In this document: in pieces, positions 8,977 through 16,229 of the stretch
Layout of the letters: every line of letters starts with the position of its first letter
How positions within the stretch are numbered: the first letter of the stretch is position 1
Assembly (NCBI GenBank): GCA_964472395.1
Contig: CAYYMM010000006.1
Coordinates: forward strand, 15,397 to 79,396
From: CALFER01 sp964472395
GTDB taxonomy: Bacteria > CSSED10-310 > CALFER01
Direction: 5' to 3'
Length of the DNA: 64,000 nt
Made by a program: the position numbers and the translations under genes
The notes under the pieces: generated by a model
What the model was told of the DNA's origin: nothing
Databases searched by the model: none
What the model saw: the letters and a program-made list of their open reading frames with translations, nothing else

Positions 8977-9455
8977 AGTTTATACCCGATTTTTCTTAAA
9001 AACTGCCGGCGATGCTCCTGATCGGCAGGAGACTCGACACCTCGAGACGTGAAACCATCGATTACTCCCATCACTCCCCGGCCCTCTTCATCATCGGCAA
9101 TAATGATGTTGGTCGGGTTGGCGGTTGCACAGAAGATCGAACAAACTTCTGGGATGTTCTTCACGGTATTGAGGATGTTCACCGGAAATCCTTTGTCAAT
9201 AAAGATGAAGAATGTGTGTCCGGCGCGAACCGCCTCGGCATTCTGAGACGCGATGCGAATCAGATCCGGGTCATTGCCGGATAATCGGATCAAGCAAGGC
9301 CCGCTTGCCTCACAGAACGCGATACCAAACTTCATTGACGGATTTGTCTGAACGATTGCTTCATGAATATCTTCCACTGTTTTTATAAAGTGAGACATTC
9401 CGAAAATAAAATTCATCTCATCCGGTTTTTGAACCCGAACCGCTTCCAGATTCAT
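8973..9455 (-). CDS. Adenosine-specific kinase (COG1839 / PF04008 family)
   Basis: 160 residues from ATG 9455, which follows a strong GGGAGGTGG. The frame is open further upstream, but the family begins at MNLEAVRVQKPDE. Nearly the whole length matches the family pattern: NFIFGMSHFIKTVEDIHEA, MKFGIAFCEASGPCLIRLSG, AGHTFFIFIDKGFPVNILN, PEVCSIFCATANPTNIIIAD and GRGVMGVIDGF. Members are described as adenosine-specific kinases of archaea and bacteria; the physiological role is poorly defined. It is separated from the minus-strand operon upstream by about 25 bp and may be its last gene. It is convergent, by 4 bp, with the pilin operon. Confidence 0.9.
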   Translation of the reverse strand: MNLEAVRVQKPDEMNFIFGMSHFIKTVEDIHEAIVQTNPSMKFGIAFCEASGPCLIRLSGNDPDLIRIASQNAEAVRAGHTFFIFIDKGFPVNILNTVKNIPEVCSIFCATANPTNIIIADDEEGRGVMGVIDGFTSRGVESPADQEHRRQFLRKIGYKL

Positions 9456-9480
9456 GAACCACCTCCCATCTGATCGATGA

Positions 9481-12400
9481 TCACGGATGTGGATCGAAGT
9501 AGTACAGCGCTCCGTTGGGACCGCTGCCGACATCCACACGAGGTCCGCCAGTATTGGTCAGGAAGAGAACATCACCGGATCCCATATCTCCGATTGCAAC
9601 ACCGCCCAGGGCATCCATCCCGAACCCGGTATCAAAGATCTCGGTGAGTTGCCCCTCTGGATCAATTTCCAGGATGTACCCATTGCCTCTGCAAGCGATG
9701 TAGAGGCGGTTGTGTTGCTGCGAATAGGCGATTCCGACCGGGTCGAAGAGGTCTTCGAATGTATAATAGATCATTGCGTCACGTCCGCGATTTTCCACAT
9801 ACGCCTCGGTTCCGTGTCCTCCGACAGGGCCGTTTGGTATGATACGAGCACGCAGGAGATTCCCTTCCTCAGGATTCAGAATATATAGCCATCCATAGCC
9901 CGGCAGCGGATTCCCGGATGCATCCCGATCCGGTATGAACTCCAGTCCTCGCGGTGACTGGATCCCGGTGAGGACATGATAGATCCCATCATCGAAATCG
10001 ATCGCGTAGACAATCTCGCGCCGCGTTTGAGTAGCGAAGTACAGATAACTGTAAGGTCCCGGTTCATCCGGAGCGATTCCCGCTGCAACGATGCCTGACA
10101 TTCCCTCGAGAATTGTGTCACTGGACATCCGTCCGTGAGACGCCATCCCGCTTTTACTCGTCGAATTGTCGCGGCCTATCGTCGCCTCTTGTTTGACAAA
10201 ATCAGCAATATCGTTATCGGAGTCAAAGGCATTCGGTGAGCGTGCGATCGATTCATCGTTAACCCCGGTCGCACCTCCGTCTTCTCCTGCTTCCGGTGCG
10301 CCATCGCCTTCGCCATCCCCTTCGAGATCATCGCCGAATTCCACATCGTCAATCACTCTATCCTGGGTATCTTTCAGGATGAAGTAACATGAGTTGTTGT
10401 TACTGCCGACTGGATTACCAATAATCAGATAGCTGCCTGGCTGGAAGTTACTCGATGTAGACGAAGCAGGATAATAGACCTCTGTTCCACTCCCGCTGCC
10501 GATAATGTGTGTCTCGGGCGATGTGTCGACCATCTCGAGCTTCCAGTTTGTAATATCGAGCGATTGATTCGAGGCGTTATACAATTCGATCCACTCGTCC
10601 GATGTTGTGATGGATCCGTTACCGGGTGTGTTATTGAACGCGATGCCGTCTCCTCCCTCTGAATCACTCCAGTCCTGCTGCGGATCGACCACGGCTTCGT
10701 TTATGACGACACCGCCGACTCCGGTCGTGAACGAGGAAGTAAAATCGGGCCCTGTCGATCCGTTACAATCTCCATCGAGCGCATTTCCACTCGTATCAAC
10801 AACTCCGGTTGTCACGCGGACGGTATAGGTCTGAGACGCCTCGAGGTCGGCCGATGGATCGAAGAGGATGGCAGCATTACCCTGAGTGAACGCAATGTTC
10901 CCCGGAACGACACCGCCTGGACCGGTTAGAGAAAATGTAGCCGAGGTTACTGAGGCCGGATTGATGGGTTCACCGAAGGTCACGGTGACCGTTGTACTCA
11001 CGGTAATGCCCGTCGCACCATCTGTCGGTTGAATCGTAATGATACATGGAGGAGTGTTATCTTCTCCACCGGTGACAAATCTGGCCGAGAAAGCATCCAG
11101 TGGAAGCCCGGGAATCTGATCCAAGGGATTTCCGGACGGGTCAGTGACCTCACTCGAAACACGGATGATGTAAGCCGTATCTTCGTTCAGATAGGCATCC
11201 GGTCGTAAGGTCGCCCCCATGTTCCCCTGATTCGGGAATACCGTTGCTGGAATCGGCTGATCCGGCAAGGATTCGCGGGCAAGAGAGAACGTTTGAGTGT
11301 TGATGGTTGTCGGATTGACGGCTTTCGAGAAATTCACGTAGACGATGGTGCTGATACTGATACCAGTATTGCTGTCTGCTGGAAAGGAAGAGACTACATA
11401 GAGCCCTTCTGACCCAGTCGAGAACACACTGGTAAAATTACCACCAGCGGAGCCATCAGCGTTTCCATCCAATGAGAGGTTGGTCATATCCGTCAAAACA
11501 TCTGTAATGGTGATCGTAAATGTACCACTCTCGGAAAGATCATAAGACGGAATGAACTGAAGTTCTGTATCCGAATTCCATGAGACAGAACCTGATATCT
11601 GGCCGGCGGGGCCGGCTAAAATGAAGTACTGGCCAACGCGACTGGATGGTGCAATCGGTTCAGAGAAAACAGCCGTGATAGTCGGGCGAGAATCAACATT
11701 CTGAGCCCCATTGGCAGGGGTGATCTGGACAACTCGAGGAGCACTCGTATCGGCAGCACCGGTACTGAACGCACTCATGAATGCATCCGGATATCCACCA
11801 GGCTGCTGATCCAGGGGATTTCCCGCGAGATCGACTACGCGTGTCGTCACATGAACAGTATACGTTTGATTGAGATTCAGAGTTGAATCGGGCACCAGGA
11901 TTGCTCGTGTTTTATCCGGGTATACGGTAACTTCCGCATCGATGCGATCGCCTTCCTGATCCATCACATAGAATGAACTGGTCGTCACGGAGGTGTTTCG
12001 TATCGGCTCAGAGAATCCGATTTCGATATCCGTATCGACCGGCACCTGAGTCGCACCGTTGCTTGGATCCACCCAGACAACCCGAGGGTTTCCGGATCCC
12101 GTTGAGAAATAACTGACAAAGTCGTCCGGTCCCGGGCTATCGAGATTTCCGTCCAATTCAACGCCGCTCTGATTAGTGATATCCGAGTCCAGCGTAATAC
12201 GGTAAGTGGTTGACTCGTAAAGTGATCCCTCATAATCGAATTCAACGTGTGTGTAATCGTCTGAGTACAAAAATCGCCCATGGGGATCCGGGGGATCCGG
12301 AGTCAACTCACTCGCATGCACTTCCACCTTGAATGTGGATATCGTGATTGTATTCGGGTCGACCGGTTGTGAAAACACGACCTCGATTTTATTGTTCAGA

Positions 12401-12987
12401 GAAACGTTTTCGTCATACTCCTCAGGATTGATGGACATGACGACAAACCCAAAATCATCAGACCCGAATACTCCGGTACCAGTAGGTCCATCAACGGGGT
12501 CCCCCGGAGATCCGGTCGGGCCGTTCGGCTGTTTGGATGGATTGGGATCGGTAACTGCGATGGAACCTAGCCCGCCCGCATCGTTCGAGATCCAGGCAAA
12601 CGATCCCCAGAAAGCCACATCCATCGGTGAATCCGTCGCCGGCCAGCCTTGGCGATCTCGACGAACCTGATCCGAATAAACCGCAACACTGCCTGAAACG
12701 GGATCGACACGAACGACCGAATGCGCGTATCCCCCGGCAATTCCTCGGTTGGCAATCAGCACTTGCCCCCGCGGCAGCACACTCCCCTCACCGGTTCCAT
12801 CCGTATCAGGATTGGTGATGAATTCAAGTCCCCAAGGGAAATTCAGACCCGATGCGATGATTTGAGGAGAAACGGATGTCTTTGAATGCTCATCCTGGAA
12901 ACCGGTCTCGGAATCCGGGCTGCATCCTGCAAGGATCAGGAGAGCGGCAGAGAAAAGAACGATTGAAAAGTTCCATGCGTGCTTCAT
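9481..12987 (-). CDS. Giant lipoprotein: propeller fragments flanking five Big_5 domains and a lamin-tail domain
   Basis: 1168 residues from ATG 12987. The signal ends in LILAGC, so Cys22 would be lipidated. Residues about 40-170 and 965-1168 look like NHL/SBBP-type beta-propeller blades (SGLNFPWGLEFI; SPRGLEFIPD, PVGIAYSQQHNRLYIACRGNG). Between them lie five SbsA/Big_5 Ig-like repeats of about 115 residues, starting near 176, 299, 415, 530 and 646, each with a P.ng...v.....i.v.FsepI core. A lamin-tail domain (VVINEAVVDP, SDEWIELYNAS) starts near 759. Likely an outer-surface adhesin or scaffold. It is the last or next-to-last gene of the envelope operon, 22 bp after the HhH gene. Confidence 0.8.
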   Translation of the reverse strand: MKHAWNFSIVLFSAALLILAGCSPDSETGFQDEHSKTSVSPQIIASGLNFPWGLEFITNPDTDGTGEGSVLPRGQVLIANRGIAGGYAHSVVRVDPVSGSVAVYSDQVRRDRQGWPATDSPMDVAFWGSFAWISNDAGGLGSIAVTDPNPSKQPNGPTGSPGDPVDGPTGTGVFGSDDFGFVVMSINPEEYDENVSLNNKIEVVFSQPVDPNTITISTFKVEVHASELTPDPPDPHGRFLYSDDYTHVEFDYEGSLYESTTYRITLDSDITNQSGVELDGNLDSPGPDDFVSYFSTGSGNPRVVWVDPSNGATQVPVDTDIEIGFSEPIRNTSVTTSSFYVMDQEGDRIDAEVTVYPDKTRAILVPDSTLNLNQTYTVHVTTRVVDLAGNPLDQQPGGYPDAFMSAFSTGAADTSAPRVVQITPANGAQNVDSRPTITAVFSEPIAPSSRVGQYFILAGPAGQISGSVSWNSDTELQFIPSYDLSESGTFTITITDVLTDMTNLSLDGNADGSAGGNFTSVFSTGSEGLYVVSSFPADSNTGISISTIVYVNFSKAVNPTTINTQTFSLARESLPDQPIPATVFPNQGNMGATLRPDAYLNEDTAYIIRVSSEVTDPSGNPLDQIPGLPLDAFSARFVTGGEDNTPPCIITIQPTDGATGITVSTTVTVTFGEPINPASVTSATFSLTGPGGVVPGNIAFTQGNAAILFDPSADLEASQTYTVRVTTGVVDTSGNALDGDCNGSTGPDFTSSFTTGVGGVVINEAVVDPQQDWSDSEGGDGIAFNNTPGNGSITTSDEWIELYNASNQSLDITNWKLEMVDTSPETHIIGSGSGTEVYYPASSTSSNFQPGSYLIIGNPVGSNNNSCYFILKDTQDRVIDDVEFGDDLEGDGEGDGAPEAGEDGGATGVNDESIARSPNAFDSDNDIADFVKQEATIGRDNSTSKSGMASHGRMSSDTILEGMSGIVAAGIAPDEPGPYSYLYFATQTRREIVYAIDFDDGIYHVLTGIQSPRGLEFIPDRDASGNPLPGYGWLYILNPEEGNLLRARIIPNGPVGGHGTEAYVENRGRDAMIYYTFEDLFDPVGIAYSQQHNRLYIACRGNGYILEIDPEGQLTEIFDTGFGMDALGGVAIGDMGSGDVLFLTNTGGPRVDVGSGPNGALYYFDPHP

Positions 12988-13009
12988 TGTCTCAGCCTCG
13001 CTTTCCGGA

Positions 13010-13972
13010 CTATTCGACCGGAGCAGTGCGTTTTCGGATCTCATCGCTGAAAAAGCCACCGGTCATTGAATCCAGTGACGCTGTTATCTCCTCAAGTCGC
13101 AACTGCCGTTTGATCTGGGTCGGCACATCCACGCGCGGTTCAATTAACATCTCTGCTTTCAATCGTTTGCGATCGAAGAAGAGTTTTGTTACTTCATTGA
13201 GAACTGACTGACGAAATTCGACCTGATCCTGGGTTTCTGCACTAACCCGCAACATATCCGGATTGAAGATATAATCCTGCAGATTCCATTTCATTCTAAG
13301 TTCGTAATCCCAATCATCATCGGTATCATGACCCCAAGTCTCATCATCCGGCCCGACTGTCACGGTATTACCTGAAACGCTTATCGTTTTAGATTTGGAG
13401 TAATCCGTATCGTCATCCGTATCGTGACCGACACTGACCTGGAACGTATCGGGAAGAAGTGCGCGGTTTCTTACATCGCTGCGCCATGATGCGAAACGTT
13501 GCGGATCGACTTCCGCAAATCGTATAGCCGCATTCTGAACTTCCTGAATCGTCGGCTCATTTGCAAACGCCGCTGTAACCTCTTCGATCGACACGGTCGG
13601 CATGGGAGTGGGTTGGACCTGTGCTACTTTTTCGATCGGCTTCATCGGATCCACATCATCGGGACTGCTCTTCTGAATTGATTCTTTTTTCAGAGAAGGC
13701 TTGCCACCGCTTCCTCCTGTTGTAATGAGATCCTTGATTTCACTATAGATCTTATCGCCGATTCGGGGCACGTTTTTTATATCTTCGATTGAGTTGAAAG
13801 GTCCATGCTGCTCTCGATAATCCACGATCGTCTGTGCCAGTCCCGGTCCGATCCGCGGCAACGATTCCAACTCCGCGGCGGATGCCGTGTTGATATCGAT
13901 TTTTGCTGAAGCGATCTGAGCGAGAGCACCGATCAAGACAACCACAACACAGCAGCGCCACAATGACTTCAT
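13010..13972 (-). CDS. Secreted ComEA-type HhH protein fused to an unnamed GPDDE domain
   Basis: 320 residues from ATG 13972, behind GGAAGGAG. Residues 1-23 are a signal peptide ending ASA. Residues about 24-85 are a ComEA-type double helix-hairpin-helix (IDINTASAAELESLPRIGPG, FNSIEDIKNVPRIGDKIYSE), which in ComEA binds duplex DNA non-specifically. After a Lys/Pro-rich linker, the C-terminal 170 residues (LLPDTFQVSVGHDTDDD, VSGNTVTVGPDDETWG, KWNLQDYIFNPD, VLNEVTKLFFDRKRL, LEEITASLDSMTGG) match the neighbouring gene closely. I do not know a named family for that domain. The alternating strand/helix layout suggests an envelope protein (inference). Confidence 0.7.
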   Translation of the reverse strand: MKSLWRCCVVVVLIGALAQIASAKIDINTASAAELESLPRIGPGLAQTIVDYREQHGPFNSIEDIKNVPRIGDKIYSEIKDLITTGGSGGKPSLKKESIQKSSPDDVDPMKPIEKVAQVQPTPMPTVSIEEVTAAFANEPTIQEVQNAAIRFAEVDPQRFASWRSDVRNRALLPDTFQVSVGHDTDDDTDYSKSKTISVSGNTVTVGPDDETWGHDTDDDWDYELRMKWNLQDYIFNPDMLRVSAETQDQVEFRQSVLNEVTKLFFDRKRLKAEMLIEPRVDVPTQIKRQLRLEEITASLDSMTGGFFSDEIRKRTAPVE

Positions 13973-13973
13973 A

Positions 13974-14582
13974 TCAATCTCCTTCCGAGAACTTCGTTTC
14001 ACGTTCATTCCGGAACGAAGTGGAAACAAACATCCCCGTTAATCCGTCCAATTCAGCAATCAGACGTTCCACCTCAATCCGCCTTTGGAATTCAATCAAG
14101 GCATCCGCTCGAGACGAAACGGGCCGATTGCCCTCGAGTAATTTTTCGGTGAGAGAAACGTATAGGCGAGTTACACGATGCATGAGCTTGTTTTGCTTTT
14201 GCATGAGGGTCTTCCGTGCTTTCTGACACGCCATGCCGTCTCTCGCAAATTTCAGATTACCCGGATACCAACTCAGTGTTAACTCACTGTTTATCCATTG
14301 TCTGGAATTCGTGCCGAATGTTTCATCATCAGGACCAATAGTGATGATCGACCCCGATGTAGAAATGGTCCTCGCCCGACTGTAATCCGCGCTGTTTTCG
14401 TCACCGCTATCGACGGAAAAGGTCACTTCCGGCAACCATACCTGAGACTTCACTCCTGACATCAGCGATGCGACATATTCGGGGTGATGCTCATGATAAC
14501 GATTCGCCGCGCTGATAATCTCCTCGAGCGATGGTAATCCGGAAACCGATTCGGCAGCAATCCCGGCATTAGCTTCTTCCAT
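13974..14582 (-). CDS. GPDDE-domain protein, paralogue of the HhH neighbour
   Basis: 202 residues. ATG 14582 directly abuts the upstream TAA and follows GGAGAGGG. It aligns without large gaps to the C-terminal part of the next gene: WLPEVTFSVDSG against LLPDTFQVSVGH, TISTSGSIITIGPDDETFG against TISVSGNTVTVGPDDETWG, LTLSWYPGNLKFARD against LRMKWNLQDYIFNPD, and VERLIAELDGLTG against LEEITASLDSMTG. It has no signal peptide and no HhH, so either it stays in the cytoplasm or its export needs a partner. The two genes probably arose by duplication. Function unknown. Confidence 0.65.
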   Translation of the reverse strand: MEEANAGIAAESVSGLPSLEEIISAANRYHEHHPEYVASLMSGVKSQVWLPEVTFSVDSGDENSADYSRARTISTSGSIITIGPDDETFGTNSRQWINSELTLSWYPGNLKFARDGMACQKARKTLMQKQNKLMHRVTRLYVSLTEKLLEGNRPVSSRADALIEFQRRIEVERLIAELDGLTGMFVSTSFRNERETKFSEGD

Positions 14583-15821
14583 TTATAATCCCTCTCCACC
14601 AAGAAAGATACCCGACCCTGTTGCGGCAATCACATAGGTGCGCTCACCCACCTGTATCGATTCAATCGCGCGGATGCCGAGATCCAGAAGGCCCTGGTTG
14701 AGGGAAGCTGTTTCCTCCAATCCCACGCCGATACTGAACACCCCGCGATCGCTTGCGAGAAGGAGTCGATCATCCCATTTGACAAGGTCTCGAAGCGTCG
14801 CACCTCTGAGAAACAGAACCGGACTCAGTTGCCAATCAGCCGAATCTGCACAAATCGCAACGGTCCTCTCGGTGATTGCTACGAGGTGTTGATCGTCGAT
14901 CCAATCTGCTGCGAGCAAGGGTTCGGCGATGAGTTCCAAAGGGAGCGTGACCGGGATGGCAGTGCCGTCCGTATAAACCTTTTGTATCGATCGTTCTGAT
15001 ATGGCGATTACAGCATCCGAACGAGCGCCGGCCCGTTTCACCCACGTATATGGAGAGGCACTGGAGTAGGAAGTCAACCGGAACCCTCCACCGGAATAGT
15101 CCGATTGATACAATCCCTGCAATGTGGCATATAGGATTTCGTCCTGCCCTAAACCGAAAGCGGCCGCGCGGATGTCGGATCGGTTGATCGCGAGTCTTGT
15201 CCAGGACTGACCGCCATCTCGGGACAGATGGATCGATCGATTGGTCAGGATAAGCACGTGATCGGAATGGTTTGGATTCACTACAACGGACACGATCCAC
15301 TCAGAATCGCGATCATGACTGCCCGGAGACACGGTCATTGTCTCAGAAGAGGGATACCGATCCACCTCCTCCGGGTCCTCGATCAGGTTCTCGTCCTTCA
15401 ACCTCCGGTATAACTCCGTGTCATCGATGTCATCGTAGTTCTCTTCCTCGAGCACGATGCCACGCCGTCGTAAATCATCCTCATCGTAATCGCGCCGTGA
15501 AAACGACTCTTCACGGGCCGGTTGAGGAATCTCGTCATCGAACGCTTCTCGGTTAGATTTAGTTAGTGCGAATATGAGCCTCCATGTTTGTGCCAGATCT
15601 CGGCTGACGTAGGTATGCTGTTGCGTTACCGCATAGATGACGACATTAGGCGGTGCGGATGCAGAGACCGAGATGACATTGAGATCGCGGAGGCCCTGGG
15701 ATCGATCGCTCCAGGAGAATGCGGCAACGGCACTGAAGCTGTTGATCGAAAACAACAGGCAAATAGTCAATCGCAGCAATTCGATTGTGTAAGGTACCCG
15801 TGAGATCAGACCAAAGCGCAT
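14583..15821 (-). CDS. Secreted Asp-box (BNR/sortilin-like) beta-propeller protein
   Basis: 412 residues from ATG 15821 behind GGAAGG. A hydrophobic signal (LLRLTICLLFSINSFSAVAA) precedes the mature part. Asp-box motifs of the S.D.G.tW type are visible: HTYVSRDLAQTWRLIF near residue 70 and IHLSRDGGQSWTRLAI near 200, with further degenerate blades. A charged Asp/Glu/Arg-rich insert sits at about 95-165. It is the first gene of the minus-strand envelope operon, served by a sigma-70-like promoter at 15868-15896. It is likely a periplasmic or surface propeller. Nothing marks it as a glycosidase. Confidence 0.7.
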   Translation of the reverse strand: MRFGLISRVPYTIELLRLTICLLFSINSFSAVAAFSWSDRSQGLRDLNVISVSASAPPNVVIYAVTQQHTYVSRDLAQTWRLIFALTKSNREAFDDEIPQPAREESFSRRDYDEDDLRRRGIVLEEENYDDIDDTELYRRLKDENLIEDPEEVDRYPSSETMTVSPGSHDRDSEWIVSVVVNPNHSDHVLILTNRSIHLSRDGGQSWTRLAINRSDIRAAAFGLGQDEILYATLQGLYQSDYSGGGFRLTSYSSASPYTWVKRAGARSDAVIAISERSIQKVYTDGTAIPVTLPLELIAEPLLAADWIDDQHLVAITERTVAICADSADWQLSPVLFLRGATLRDLVKWDDRLLLASDRGVFSIGVGLEETASLNQGLLDLGIRAIESIQVGERTYVIAATGSGIFLGGEGL

Positions 15822-15867
15822 GATGACCTTCCGGAAAACAGCAATTTCGTACGACCGAAACACGGCA

Positions 15868-15896
15868 ACGATAGCAAATCCAACCTATTGGGTCAA
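15868..15896 (-). promoter_or_regulatory. Sigma-70-type promoter of the envelope operon
   Basis: On the minus strand, TTGACC (15896-15891), a 17-bp spacer, then TATCGT (15873-15868). The ATG at 15821 lies 47 bp further on. The -35 box overlaps the last bases of the small gene ending at 15893. Confidence 0.5.
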
Positions 15897-16219
15897 CAGA
15901 TCTTGGTATCGGCAGGGTGTTCCAGCAACCGTGTTTGGAGATAGGAAGCCGCGCATTGGAGAATTGTTGTGATGACTTGTTCCATCTCGTTTTCACTGTG
16001 CTCGGATTGGGAGTGGAACAGTTTGTTCTCCAGTTCAGTCGAGATGATATCCAGCACCTTCAGGATCGGGTAAAAACAATCAGAAACAGGCGGGAGTTCG
16101 ATGAAGAGCATCTGACGATCGTTGATTTTCTTGATTGCGTAGATGAGGTAATCGGTCCCGAATTCATTTTCGAGTTCGATCACCAAATCCATGAATTGCC
16201 GGCATGACTCTGTCATCAT
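15893..16219 (-). CDS. Small protein coupled to the GlnD-like nucleotidyltransferase
   Basis: 108 residues, acidic and helix-rich, with no signal peptide or membrane segment. Two adjacent ATGs (16219, 16216) follow GAGGA; the first is used here. The gap to the nucleotidyltransferase gene is 10 bp, so the two are co-transcribed and may act together. I recognise no family. The size and helical character would suit a regulatory partner, but this is only inferred from context. Confidence 0.55.
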   Translation of the reverse strand: MMTESCRQFMDLVIELENEFGTDYLIYAIKKINDRQMLFIELPPVSDCFYPILKVLDIISTELENKLFHSQSEHSENEMEQVITTILQCAASYLQTRLLEHPADTKIC

Positions 16220-16229
16220 TGATAGTTCC

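Noticed and set aside
9456..9539. 28-codon N-terminal extension of the adenosine-specific kinase
   Set aside because: It overlaps the neighbouring lipoprotein gene, and a strong GGGAGGTGG precedes ATG 9455.
12329..12670. Plus-strand frame of 113 codons
   Set aside because: It is antisense to the Big_5 lipoprotein and is rich in Gly/Pro/Ser from the complement.
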